Positions 7,827 to 15,859 of a stretch of 64,000 nt of DNA are shown here, in pieces. Numbering within the stretch: position 1 is the stretch's first letter; each line of letters begins with the position of its first letter. Under the pieces are notes generated by a model. The model was not told the origin of the DNA and did not search any database. It was given only the letters and a program-made list of their open reading frames with translations. This DNA is from Marinoscillum sp040222955 (GTDB taxonomy: Bacteria; Bacteroidota; Bacteroidia; Cytophagales; Cyclobacteriaceae): positions 280,726 through 344,725 of the forward strand of contig NZ_JAVKCA010000011.1 in assembly GCF_040222955.1 (NCBI RefSeq), in the 5' to 3' direction. The position numbers and the translations under genes were made by a program.

Positions 7827-9386
7827 TTACACATCGTGGAGTATATGAAAGCGATAAGAGAAAGCATCAAATTTCTCCAGCAGCTCCGGAATAAATCCGG
7901 GATTGTTCAGGGAAAAGTTAAGAAAATTATCATGACGCTCCTGTAGCCCGTTGCCAGGAAAAAGCTTCTCTTTGATGTTATCGATCTGAGACATTGCCGT
8001 TTCGTTATTTTGCTCTTCGGCTTTTTTCAGACGTTTGGCTATATTCTCCAGTGTTTTGAAGGTTTTGGCCCCCTCCGCTCCGATGAAGCCCGTGAGCGAG
8101 CCATCGATTTCCTCTGCTTTGGCTTTTATCCGGTTAAACACCATGTCCATCACCTTTCGCTCATCGGTCAACTCATAGCCGTTTTCTCCATGTTTTTGGA
8201 GGTACATTTCCTTGAGCTTATGAGCAGACTGAAAAAGCTGTTTTCCCGTAAGTTTCAATTTCTGGACTTTTTTCTCGTTGGCCTTGTTCACAATGAGGCC
8301 GAACACTCGCGGCATTAGCGCCGGGAAGAATACTTCGTGATGGTCGAAAACATCTTTTAGCTGAAGCCAATAGGCGATTTCGGCAGGCCCACCCACATAG
8401 GCCAGGTTAGGTAAAATCACCTCCTGATACAGGGGTCGCATGATCACATTGGGACTGAAATGCTCCGGGTGTTTATCGAGCAAGTCAATCATTTCAGTTT
8501 CGGAAAACACTTTATCTGTGTTGAGCACTTTGAATTGCTCACCCTCTCGCACTATTCGTTCCCTGAGGCCATTTTCCATATAGAAAAAGTTGATCTCTCG
8601 GGAAAAGGCCTGGTTTTTATAACCGGCAGCCTCCAGCTTTTGAGAGGTGGCACTCACAAGTTCATTAGAGGTGTTTTCAAACAATTCCTTTTTGATGACA
8701 GGAGCAAAAAGGTGTTTGAGTTTTTTGTGATCGGCATCTACCACGATCAGTCCCTGATCCCCGAAGAGTTCATTGACGTAAAATCGGACAGCATCGGCCA
8801 GTCGGTCATGGTCCAGGTAGGCCTTCTCAAAAAGAGGAACGGCCTCCGGCAACGAGTCGATGAGCGCATTGAGAGAGTGGGGCTTCATTTTGCCCACCGG
8901 ACCTGTTTGCGGGGTGTCCCATTCATATTTCTTACCGAAGAGATTGAAATGGTTGATCTCTGCCAGGTCGTGATCTTCTGTGGCCATCCAGTATACGGGC
9001 ACAAAATGATATTTCGGATAAGCTGCTTTTAGTTGCTTGCAGGCGTTGATCACCGTCACGATCTTGTAGATGAAGTAGAGCGGACCGGTGAAAATGTTCA
9101 GCTGATGTCCTGTGGTGACTGTGAAGGTTTTCTCATTGGTGAGGCTGTGAATGTTAAACTCCACCGTTTCTGAGTGCGGAAGGGGGCCATATTGCTCGGC
9201 GAGCAGCGACACCAGGGTGGTGCGGTGGCTCATAGGCAGTTGCCTCTTTTCTATGAGTGATTCGAAGTTTTGGACAGTGGGGAAGGTGTCGTAAAAAGGC
9301 TTCAGGGCCTCTTTTTGCTGGATGTAATCAATAAATATCGAGGAAAAACACTCCGTTTCTTCCAGATTGACTTGCTCTAATTTCAT
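7827..9386 (-). CDS. bshC: Bacillithiol biosynthesis cysteine-adding enzyme BshC
   Basis: At 519 residues this is the usual BshC length. BshC joins cysteine to glucosaminyl-malate in the last step of bacillithiol synthesis. Family hallmarks seen: TTGHQLNIFTGPLYFIYK at about residues 91-108, VPVYWMATEDHDLAEINH at about 128-145, a Rossmann-like core, and a long helical coiled-coil segment (about 385-480, rich in Lys/Glu) with FPGNGLQERHDNFLNF near the C-terminus. It is co-transcribed with rimO upstream (3 bp gap) and the cyclo-ligase downstream. bshA and bshB are not in the window, so the rest of the pathway must be elsewhere. Confidence 0.95.
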   Translation of the reverse strand: MKLEQVNLEETECFSSIFIDYIQQKEALKPFYDTFPTVQNFESLIEKRQLPMSHRTTLVSLLAEQYGPLPHSETVEFNIHSLTNEKTFTVTTGHQLNIFTGPLYFIYKIVTVINACKQLKAAYPKYHFVPVYWMATEDHDLAEINHFNLFGKKYEWDTPQTGPVGKMKPHSLNALIDSLPEAVPLFEKAYLDHDRLADAVRFYVNELFGDQGLIVVDADHKKLKHLFAPVIKKELFENTSNELVSATSQKLEAAGYKNQAFSREINFFYMENGLRERIVREGEQFKVLNTDKVFSETEMIDLLDKHPEHFSPNVIMRPLYQEVILPNLAYVGGPAEIAYWLQLKDVFDHHEVFFPALMPRVFGLIVNKANEKKVQKLKLTGKQLFQSAHKLKEMYLQKHGENGYELTDERKVMDMVFNRIKAKAEEIDGSLTGFIGAEGAKTFKTLENIAKRLKKAEEQNNETAMSQIDNIKEKLFPGNGLQERHDNFLNFSLNNPGFIPELLEKFDAFSYRFHILHDV

Positions 9387-9389
9387 GCG

Positions 9390-10703
9390 TTAGTTTACCG
9401 GTTTTCCGTAGAGATCAAATGCGGTAGCTTTTTCGATGAGGATGTTGGCAAAATCACCAACCCTCAGATAATGCTCGCTGGCATCGACCAGCACTTCGTT
9501 ATCTACCTCCGGGGAGTCGTGCTCGGTGCGGCCGATAAACTGACCACCTTCTTTTCTGTCGATGAGCACCCGTAGGGTTTTGCCCACTTTTTCACTGTTG
9601 ATCTCCTCAGAAATAGATTCTTGTAACTCCATAACGCGCTCGGCGCGTTCAAGTTTTACATTTTCTGGCACATTGTCTTCCATGGAGTAGGCATGGGTAT
9701 TGTCTTCGTGCGAATAAGGGAATATTCCCAGCCGCTCAAACCTTGATTTTTGAACGAAATCAAGCATATCCTCGAATTCAGCCTCGGTTTCTCCAGGGTG
9801 ACCTGCTATCAATGTCGTCCGGATGGCAATACCCGGTACTTTTTCCCTAATGGTCTTGAGGAGCTGCTCGGTTTTTTCACGCGTGGTACCACGTCGCATG
9901 ATTTTGAGCATCTCTGTGCTGCCGTGCTGCAGCGGAATGTCCAGGTATTTGCAGATGTTGCTTCGCTTGGCCATCACATCCAGTACATCTTCAGGAAAAC
10001 CGGTCGGGAATGCATAGTGAAGACGAATCCACTCCAGGCCTTCTACGTCAGCGAGTTTATCCAAAAGCTCAGCCAGGTTACGTTTTTTGTAAATGTCCAG
10101 GCCATAGTAAGTAGAGTCCTGTGCAATGAGGAGGATTTCTTTGGTGCCGTTTTTCACCAGGGACTGAGCTTCTTTGATGATCTGCTCTATGGGTTTGGAA
10201 ACGTGCTTACCCCGCATGATGGGGATGGCACAAAAACTACAGGGTCGATCACATCCCTCGGAAATTTTGAGGTATGCATAGTGGCGATCAGTGGTAGTGA
10301 TTCGCTCACCGATGAGCTCGTGCTTATAATCAGCGTTGAATTTCTTTAGCAGAAGTGGTAACTCCATGGTGCCAAACCAGGCATCCACTTCAGGAATTTC
10401 ATTTTGGAGATCGTCGCGGTAGCGCTGAGAAAGACAGCCCGTCACATAAACCTTCTCCACGATTCCTTCTTCTTTGGCATCCACATACCGGAGAATGGTG
10501 TCTATGGATTCTTGTTTAGCATTGTCAATGAACCCACAGGTGTTGATGATCACGATGTTGGCGTCATCTTTTACCGACTCATGTGAGGCGTTGATACTGT
10601 TGCCTTTCAGCTGAGTAAGCATCACCTCCGAATCCACCAGATTCTTGGAGCATCCCAATGTGACAATGTTTACCTTATCTTTCTTTAGTCCTTTAGTCTT
10701 CAC
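9390..10703 (-). CDS. rimO: Ribosomal protein S12 methylthiotransferase RimO
   Basis: A 437-residue radical SAM enzyme that adds a methylthio group to an Asp of ribosomal protein S12. Order: N-terminal MTTase domain with VTLGCSKNLVDSE (about residues 14-26) and further Cys in NTCGF and TGCLS binding the auxiliary 4Fe-4S cluster; radical SAM CxxxCxxC in GCDRPCSFCAIP at about 150-161; TRAM domain from about residue 370. The VTLGCSKN and C-terminal features fit RimO rather than MiaB. It is the first gene of the rimO-bshC-fcl-ypdA operon. An exact -7 box lies 20 nt upstream. Confidence 0.95.
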   Translation of the reverse strand: MKTKGLKKDKVNIVTLGCSKNLVDSEVMLTQLKGNSINASHESVKDDANIVIINTCGFIDNAKQESIDTILRYVDAKEEGIVEKVYVTGCLSQRYRDDLQNEIPEVDAWFGTMELPLLLKKFNADYKHELIGERITTTDRHYAYLKISEGCDRPCSFCAIPIMRGKHVSKPIEQIIKEAQSLVKNGTKEILLIAQDSTYYGLDIYKKRNLAELLDKLADVEGLEWIRLHYAFPTGFPEDVLDVMAKRSNICKYLDIPLQHGSTEMLKIMRRGTTREKTEQLLKTIREKVPGIAIRTTLIAGHPGETEAEFEDMLDFVQKSRFERLGIFPYSHEDNTHAYSMEDNVPENVKLERAERVMELQESISEEINSEKVGKTLRVLIDRKEGGQFIGRTEHDSPEVDNEVLVDASEHYLRVGDFANILIEKATAFDLYGKPVN

Positions 10704-10723
10704 GTCTCTTCCAAATAAAACTG

Positions 10724-10731
10724 CAAAGCTA
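10724..10731 (-). promoter_or_regulatory. Bacteroidota -7 promoter box for the rimO-bshC operon
   Basis: On the minus strand this reads TAGCTTTG, an exact match to the Bacteroidota -7 consensus TAnnTTTG. It ends 20 nt before the rimO start codon, leaving a short leader. No good -33 TTG is seen at the usual 19-21 bp spacing, so confidence is moderate. Confidence 0.5.
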
Positions 10732-10800
10732 ATACAAAATGGCCCCTATAATAAGTTCATTACCTATTGGTTATTATAACTTTACGCGTTTCGAGAAAAT

Positions 10801-11271
10801 ATGAGGTCAGGAATTGTACTAATGTTGGGTGTTTGGCTGGCAGTAAGTTGCCAGGAGATCAAGGACTGTACGCTGGAGACGAGTACCGATTATTCTGTAG
10901 TCCGGTTTTACAGGGCCGATACCACAGTCAAAACAGTGAAAGAAGTGGCCTTTATGAGAATTTACGAGCCGGATGTCTCTAATTACAATATCTCCACCAT
11001 GGAGGACAACATAGACGATGACACCATCGTGGTTACCGGCCTTTTTTTGAACCCGGCGGATACCAGGGTGACCTATCTGTTTGAAACAGACTCGATCGAT
11101 TATGAGCTGACGATGGAATACAAGCCCCATTTGAGAATATACTATGACGAGTGCGATCCTGTTTATTCTTACAAACTGGATACCGCCTACAGCCCCAATT
11201 TTGATTCGGTGGCCATGGTCAATAATGTGTTGGACAAGGTGGTGACCACCAATCTTGAGATTTATTTGTGA
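10801..11271 (+). CDS. DUF6452 family lipoprotein
   Basis: A 156-residue protein with a short secretion signal and lipobox (GIVLMLGVWLAVSCQE; Cys18). The mature part begins with KDCTLETSTDYSVVRFY and is all-beta-like with many Asp/Thr residues, matching the Bacteroidota DUF6452 family. Its stop region overlaps the start of the next gene by 4 bp, and that gene matches DUF6048; the two families are commonly adjacent in Bacteroidota and probably act together at the outer membrane. No enzymatic residues are evident. A weak -7-like sequence (TAACTTTA) lies about 25 nt upstream. Confidence 0.78.
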   Translation: MRSGIVLMLGVWLAVSCQEIKDCTLETSTDYSVVRFYRADTTVKTVKEVAFMRIYEPDVSNYNISTMEDNIDDDTIVVTGLFLNPADTRVTYLFETDSIDYELTMEYKPHLRIYYDECDPVYSYKLDTAYSPNFDSVAMVNNVLDKVVTTNLEIYL

Positions 11272-12053
11272 TGGAAGAGAGACGGAGAGGACAAGAGCAA
11301 TGGAGTTTAGCTTGCGGATTCAAAATGGCTGCGGTGGTACTTGGGAGCATTTTATTTTCTACAACCATAGTATTTGCACAGCGTCCGGCTGGTCAGCGTC
11401 CACAACCATCCGGTAACACTCAAAAGACCAACAGCCAGCTTCCCAAAGAGCCCCGGGATTTCAGGCCTTCCATGCTCAAGTTGAGTGTAGATGCCGTTCC
11501 TGTCGGAATATCCCTTTTTGGCGCAGATAGAAGTGGCTCGGGCTATCAGGCGCTCATCGATTTTGATCAGTTTTTCTTTGCGGCGGAGTACGGCACACAG
11601 AAGACCAGCAGAGGGGAGCTCTATAGCTATAAAAATGAAGGATCCTATTTCAGCTTTGGTCCGGAGGTTAATTTTTTGAAAAACAATGCCAAAGGGAATT
11701 CACTCACTTTTGGGCTCAGATATGGGCAGGCGCAGTTCAGCGATGAACTTTCTTATCTTAAAACCGGGGGGTTCTTTGGTGACCTGCAGGTGGAAGATGC
11801 CAATCCGGACCTGAAAGCCCGGTGGTTGGAACTGACGGTGGGCCTCAATGCCAATGTATGGAGCAACCTCTATCTGGGCTACACCATTCGGTACAAGGTG
11901 CTCAGGCAAGTGGACAACATCGGCACTATGGCACCCTACGATGTGCCGGGCTTTGGTTTGTACGAAGACAACACCGGCGTGCAGTTCAATTTTTATGTGG
12001 GCTGGGCCATTCCTTTAAGGGAGAAATTCCCCGAACCTGCGCTGGAAAATTAG
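11268..12053 (+). CDS. DUF6048 family outer-membrane beta-barrel protein
   Basis: A 261-residue protein with an export signal: the hydrophobic core MAAVVLGSILFSTTIVFAQ begins at residue 20. Either a long n-region is used or the true start is the internal Met at about 11325. After a Pro/Gln-rich linker (RPAGQRPQPS) comes an amphipathic beta series (LSVDAVPVGISLFGADRSG and following) ending with a Tyr/Phe-rich strand YVGWAIPL, as in DUF6048 barrels. It overlaps the DUF6452 gene by 4 bp at the start and the convergent DUF721 gene by 4 bp at the end. Role unknown; likely an envelope component. Confidence 0.75.
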   Translation: MMEERRRGQEQWSLACGFKMAAVVLGSILFSTTIVFAQRPAGQRPQPSGNTQKTNSQLPKEPRDFRPSMLKLSVDAVPVGISLFGADRSGSGYQALIDFDQFFFAAEYGTQKTSRGELYSYKNEGSYFSFGPEVNFLKNNAKGNSLTFGLRYGQAQFSDELSYLKTGGFFGDLQVEDANPDLKARWLELTVGLNANVWSNLYLGYTIRYKVLRQVDNIGTMAPYDVPGFGLYEDNTGVQFNFYVGWAIPLREKFPEPALEN

Positions 12054-12337
12054 AGGAAACGAATATCGTCCACCAAATCCCCAAAATCCTTTTCGATCAG
12101 GCTTTTTACCCGCTCTTTGTTGTTGACCATCTCCTGCTTAAGTGGAGCTGAGGAAAACTTCACAAACAAAATGCGCTCCCTTAAAAACAAGCTGGTAGTT
12201 CGGGAAGCTATGGGCTTACCCATGATTGTTTCCCAGGATTCTACAAGCAATTTCTCCCGATAGCGCACATCCAGTTTTTCGTGGGTGAGAAACTTCCTGA
12301 AGGCACTGGTGAATGTATGAGAGTTGTCTTTGGTCAT
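12050..12337 (-). CDS. DUF721 / DciA-like protein
   Basis: A 95-residue protein of the DUF721 family, the short Bacteroidota version related to DciA, the ancestral loader of the replicative helicase DnaB. Visible family features: LLVESWETIMGKPIASRT (about residues 28-45) and the C-terminal LRERILFVKFSSAPLKQEM, the beta strand and helix of the KH-like fold. The 3' end overlaps DUF6048 by 4 bp and the start overlaps recF by 4 bp, so it is coupled to recF. The recF-DUF721 pairing agrees with a role in DNA replication or repair. The DnaB interaction is inferred from the family. Confidence 0.82.
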   Translation of the reverse strand: MTKDNSHTFTSAFRKFLTHEKLDVRYREKLLVESWETIMGKPIASRTTSLFLRERILFVKFSSAPLKQEMVNNKERVKSLIEKDFGDLVDDIRFL

Positions 12338-13434
12338 TGAATAGCTCCGTTGGCAATGTCGTAAAATGAAATTCGGTCATCATGAGCTTTGAAAAACGCC
12401 CGCGAGCGTTCCGCTCGTGCATCTGTCATGAAGATTTGTGAAAAACGCCCCGAATCAGTGAGCAAGGTAATCAAACGCTCTATCCTGTCATCGTCCAGTT
12501 TGTCAAAAATATCATCCAGGAGGAGGAGCGGCTCAAATCCTTTCTGAGCCTTTAGGTAATCGTACTCAGCCAGCTTCAGCGCAATGATAAATGACTTTTG
12601 CTGACCCTGAGATCCGAATTTTTTGATCGGGCGGTCATTGAGTTTGAATGCGTAATCATCCTTGTGGGCGCCCTTGTTGGTTCTCTGTAGCACAATGTCT
12701 TTCTGTAAACCCTTTTGGTAACTCTCCTCAAAATGGTCCTCCGTCACTTCTGACTTGTAGATGATGTTCGGGACCTCTTCCCCTTCGAAGATCAACGCAT
12801 AATTTTCTGAGAAAAATGGAGCAAAATGCTCGATGAAGGCGGTTCGCTTATCCACTATAGATCTAAATATGGGGAGGAGCGCTTCGTCATAGACATTGAT
12901 CAGGTTGTAATTGATTTTGAGGTTGCCATCGTTGCTTTTCAGGAAACTATTACGCTGCTTGAGCAATCGCTGCATATTCATGAGTAGCTCCAGGTATGTC
13001 CGGTCGTGCTGGGAGATCACACTGTCAAAAAACTTCCTGCGAACTTCACTGCCTTCTTTGATGATCTCTGTGTCGTCTGGCAAAATGAGCACGCTTGGTA
13101 CATTTCCGATGTGGTCACTCAGTTTTTCCATTTCCTTGCCATCCACTTTGAAGACTTTTTTCTTCCCTTGCTCAAAGTAGCAGTTGATTCCTACCTGCTT
13201 GCCTTGCAAAGTGAACTCACTGTTGATGGCAAAGTATTTTTCTCCATGTGAAATATTTTGCTGGTCAATGCTGTTTAGCGCACTGCGGGTCATGGATAGG
13301 TAGTGGATGGCATCCAGAAGATTGGTTTTTCCCATTCCATTTTTACCCAGAATGCAGTTAATTCCTTCAGAAAAGCTGATTTTCACCTCCTGGTAATTCT
13401 TAAATTGAGAGAGTTTGAGGCTATTGAGCTTCAT
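12334..13434 (-). CDS. recF: DNA replication and repair protein RecF
   Basis: A 366-residue SMC-like ATPase that helps load RecA at single-strand gaps. The start chosen is the ATG giving MKLNSLKLSQFKNYQEVKIS, the standard RecF N-terminus; a 21-residue upstream extension is possible but has no homology-like character. Walker A is LGKNGMGKTNLLDAI (about residues 28-42), the signature is KKFGSQGQQKSFIIALKLAE, and Walker B is LLLLDDIFDKLD. It is coupled to the downstream DUF721 gene. The region around its start codon also carries the divergent pdhA promoter. Confidence 0.95.
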   Translation of the reverse strand: MKLNSLKLSQFKNYQEVKISFSEGINCILGKNGMGKTNLLDAIHYLSMTRSALNSIDQQNISHGEKYFAINSEFTLQGKQVGINCYFEQGKKKVFKVDGKEMEKLSDHIGNVPSVLILPDDTEIIKEGSEVRRKFFDSVISQHDRTYLELLMNMQRLLKQRNSFLKSNDGNLKINYNLINVYDEALLPIFRSIVDKRTAFIEHFAPFFSENYALIFEGEEVPNIIYKSEVTEDHFEESYQKGLQKDIVLQRTNKGAHKDDYAFKLNDRPIKKFGSQGQQKSFIIALKLAEYDYLKAQKGFEPLLLLDDIFDKLDDDRIERLITLLTDSGRFSQIFMTDARAERSRAFFKAHDDRISFYDIANGAIQ

Positions 13435-13438
13435 ACAT

Positions 13439-13469
13439 TTTGCAGCAAGGCCTTTTTCGGTTAATTTCG
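13439..13469 (+). promoter_or_regulatory. -33/-7 promoter for pdhA
   Basis: A -33 TTTG (13439-13442) and a -7-like TAATTTCG (13462-13469) are separated by 19 bp, the canonical Bacteroidota spacing. The -7 box has one mismatch to TAnnTTTG. It directs transcription to pdhA with about a 55-nt leader and lies just upstream of the divergent recF start. Confidence 0.45.
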
Positions 13470-13527
13470 CACAGCTTGAAGGGTACGGAAGGCACAAAAC
13501 TAATCATATAGACAAACCTTAAGGGAC

Positions 13528-14541
13528 ATGGCAGCCAAATCAAAGTCAAAAAAGGAAGAATTCAGTAAGGAACAATACATGGAGTGGTTTGAGTCTATGC
13601 AGTTTATGCGAAGATTCGAAGAGAAATCAGGGCAGCTATACGGGCAGCAAAAAATCCGTGGGTTCTGTCATTTGTACATCGGGCAGGAGGCTTGTATGGC
13701 AGGTGCAGTATCTGCTTTGCAAAAAGGGGATAAATACATCACCGCTTACAGAGACCATGCCCACCCGATTGCTTTGGGAAGTGATCCCCGCACCATCATG
13801 GCTGAGCTTTACGGAAAAGCCACCGGTATTTCGAAAGGAAAAGGCGGCTCCATGCACATGTTTGACAAAGAGAATGGCTTTTTTGGAGGTCACGGTATCG
13901 TAGGTGCTCAGGTTCCGCTGGGAGCAGGTATCGCTTTTGCTGAAAAATACAACGGCACAGATAACCTCTGCATGACCTTCATGGGAGATGGAGCAGTACG
14001 TCAGGGAGCCTTTCATGAGGCCCTCAACATCGCCATGACCATGAAGCTTCCTGTTATTTTTGTGATCGAAAACAATGGTTATGCCATGGGGACCTCAGTA
14101 CAAAGGACCTCCAACGTAACCGAACTATATAAATTGGGTGAAGCCTATGACATGCCATCCAGTGCTGTGGACGCCATGTCTGTAGAAGCTGTTCACCATG
14201 CGGTGGCCGAGGCAGCAGAGCGTGCCAGAAAAGGCAACGGCCCCACCCTCCTCGAGTTTAGAACCTACCGATACAAAGGACACTCCATGTCTGACCCGGC
14301 TAAGTACCGAACCAAAGAGGAACTGGAGGAATACAAGAAGAAAGATCCGATCGAGCAGGTGCGCGACGTAATCCTTAAGAGGAAATACGCTACAGAAGCC
14401 GATCTGAAAGAAATCGATAACAACATCAAAGAAAGGGTGCAGGAATGCGTGGATTTTGCAGAAAACTCCGAATTTCCAGATGCGTCAGAGGCCTACACAG
14501 ACGTGTATGCTGAAGATAATTATCCATTTATAATGGATTAA
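13528..14541 (+). CDS. pdhA: Pyruvate dehydrogenase E1 component, alpha subunit
   Basis: A 337-residue thiamine-diphosphate enzyme subunit that, with the E1 beta subunit, decarboxylates pyruvate to feed acetyl-CoA synthesis. The ThDP motif GDGAVRQGAFHEALNIA starts at residue 153 and closes with ENNGYAMG at 181-188. RGFCHLYIGQEA (44-55) and YRDHAHP (74-80) line the active channel, and the phosphorylation-loop-like YRYKGHSMSDPAKYR is present. The N-terminus is Lys-rich (AAKSKSKKEE). E1 beta and E2 genes are not adjacent, so the complex is encoded in more than one locus. It has its own upstream -33/-7 promoter. Confidence 0.95.
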   Translation: MAAKSKSKKEEFSKEQYMEWFESMQFMRRFEEKSGQLYGQQKIRGFCHLYIGQEACMAGAVSALQKGDKYITAYRDHAHPIALGSDPRTIMAELYGKATGISKGKGGSMHMFDKENGFFGGHGIVGAQVPLGAGIAFAEKYNGTDNLCMTFMGDGAVRQGAFHEALNIAMTMKLPVIFVIENNGYAMGTSVQRTSNVTELYKLGEAYDMPSSAVDAMSVEAVHHAVAEAAERARKGNGPTLLEFRTYRYKGHSMSDPAKYRTKEELEEYKKKDPIEQVRDVILKRKYATEADLKEIDNNIKERVQECVDFAENSEFPDASEAYTDVYAEDNYPFIMD

Positions 14542-14562
14542 TACAAAAAGTATAAAAAAGTA

Positions 14563-14570
14563 TATCTTTG
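14563..14570 (+). promoter_or_regulatory. -7 promoter box for the TPR gene
   Basis: TATCTTTG matches TAnnTTTG exactly and is followed by GCG, a common context in Bacteroidota. It lies 25 nt before the TPR gene start and 21 nt after the pdhA stop, so the TPR gene is probably transcribed separately. No clear -33 TTG is seen. Confidence 0.5.
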
Positions 14571-14595
14571 CGTCCTTAAAATTTTGAATTGACTA

Positions 14596-15297
14596 ATGGC
14601 TAAAACTAAAACCAAGAAGGAAGAGGGGATTGAATTCCTGGAAGATCCTGATGTACTGGCGAGCAAGGCTGAGGAATTTTTTAACAGCAAGCGGAATAAA
14701 ACCCTTGTTTTTGGTGTAGGAGGAGTGTTGGCTGCTTTGGTGGCTGTATTTCTGATTTACAGGTTCTATATCACCAACCAAAACCTGGAAGCCCAGGAAG
14801 AAATGTTCCAGGCGGTTTATTACTTCGAAGCAGATAGCCTCGGTAAAGCACTGAATGGCGACGGGATCAACTACGGTTTCCTTGACATCATCGAAGACTA
14901 TTCAGGTACAGATGCTGCGAACCTTTCCAGCTTTTACACTGGTGCTACCTATTTGAAAATGGGTGATTATTCTTCTGCGCTCCGATATCTTTCTGATTTC
15001 AGCAGTGGAGACTACCTGGTGCAAGCCAGAGCGTATGCGCTGATAGGAGATGCGCACATGGAGTTGGAAGATTATGCTTCAGCATCGTCTGCTTATCAGA
15101 AGGCTGCTGACTATAAGTCAAATGAGCAGTATTCTCCGATATACCTGCAGAAAGCAGCCATCGCACAGGAAAACAATGGCGACTTTGCCGCTGCGGCCAA
15201 GTCTTATGGTAAGATTGTAGATGAGTTTCCGAATTCTTCATTAGTGCAGGAAGCCAAGAAACAGAAGGCCAGATTACAGGGACTGGCTGCCAATTAA
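14596..15297 (+). CDS. Membrane-anchored tetratricopeptide repeat protein
   Basis: A 233-residue protein. The N-terminal cytosolic segment is highly charged (KTKTKKEEG), a single transmembrane helix spans about residues 39-58 (LVFGVGGVLAALVAVFLIYR), and the rest is a periplasmic TPR domain of about four repeats (Ala/Tyr-rich YASASSAYQKAADY and DFAAAAKSYGKIVDEFPNS). The layout resembles YfgM, a helper of the SecYEG/PpiD holdase network, but that is analogy only. A perfect-stem terminator follows about 28 bp after the stop, so the gene appears monocistronic. Confidence 0.82.
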   Translation: MAKTKTKKEEGIEFLEDPDVLASKAEEFFNSKRNKTLVFGVGGVLAALVAVFLIYRFYITNQNLEAQEEMFQAVYYFEADSLGKALNGDGINYGFLDIIEDYSGTDAANLSSFYTGATYLKMGDYSSALRYLSDFSSGDYLVQARAYALIGDAHMELEDYASASSAYQKAADYKSNEQYSPIYLQKAAIAQENNGDFAAAAKSYGKIVDEFPNSSLVQEAKKQKARLQGLAAN

Positions 15298-15325
15298 TAT
15301 TTTAGAATTTCAAAACATGAAATCT

Positions 15326-15359
15326 AAGGGATAAGGCAGCTAGCTTTATCCCTTTTTTT
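15326..15359 (+). terminator. Intrinsic terminator after the TPR gene
   Basis: AAGGGATAA pairs with TTATCCCTT (15346-15354) across an 11-nt loop and is followed by a run of T residues to 15359. It ends 5 bp before ribH, so ribH may depend on readthrough or a promoter I do not see. Confidence 0.7.
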
Positions 15360-15364
15360 GCTTT

Positions 15365-15844
15365 ATGGCTACAGCGTTAAAAAATCTCAGTGACAATAAG
15401 ACTTCAGGGATCAGGGATATCTCCGGAGCTAAGTTTGGTATAGTGGTTTCCGAGTGGAACGAAGAGGTCACAGAGGCCCTTTACTCCGGAGCGTTTGAGA
15501 CCCTCATAGCATTGGGTGCTACCCGTGAGCACATAGAGCGGATGAATGTACCCGGAAGCTTTGAGCTCAGTCTGGGAGCGCAGTGGATGGCCAAAAGAAA
15601 CGATATTGATGCAGTGATCACCCTTGGCTGCGTCATTCAAGGTGAAACCCGACACTTTGATTTTATCTGTCAGGCTTGTGCCAATGGGATCACAGAAGTA
15701 GGATTGAAATATGACAAGCCTGTGATCTTCGGAGTGCTGACAACAGAAACCCAAAAACAAGCCATGGATCGTGCCGGAGGCAGACATGGCAATAAAGGAG
15801 ATGAAGCTGCTGCCACAGCAGTGAAAATGTTGAGTGTAAAATAA
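15365..15844 (+). CDS. ribH: 6,7-dimethyl-8-ribityllumazine synthase
   Basis: A 159-residue riboflavin-pathway enzyme that condenses the pyrimidine RAU with dihydroxybutanone phosphate; family members form pentamers or icosahedral shells. Motifs seen: IVVSEWNEEVTEALY (about residues 26-40; the Trp stacks on substrate), VPGSFELSLGAQWMAK (about 62-77), and CVIQGETRHFDFI (about 89-101), which carries the catalytic His and phosphate-binding residues. Full length for the family. It follows a terminator closely and is 15 bp upstream of the aspartate kinase gene, so the two may share a transcript. No FMN riboswitch precedes it; the intergenic region is only 67 bp. Confidence 0.95.
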   Translation: MATALKNLSDNKTSGIRDISGAKFGIVVSEWNEEVTEALYSGAFETLIALGATREHIERMNVPGSFELSLGAQWMAKRNDIDAVITLGCVIQGETRHFDFICQACANGITEVGLKYDKPVIFGVLTTETQKQAMDRAGGRHGNKGDEAAATAVKMLSVK

Positions 15845-15859
15845 ATCAAGGTTTTAGGG

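Noticed and set aside
8460..9032. 190-residue open frame antisense to bshC
   Set aside because: It lies fully inside bshC, whose protein shows clear family motifs; the antisense product has no recognisable domain or start signal.
9750..10349. 199-residue open frame antisense to rimO
   Set aside because: It is a shadow of rimO codon usage; RimO motifs on the other strand are intact.
15298..15364. FMN riboswitch before ribH
   Set aside because: The interval is only 67 bp and is mostly an intrinsic terminator.
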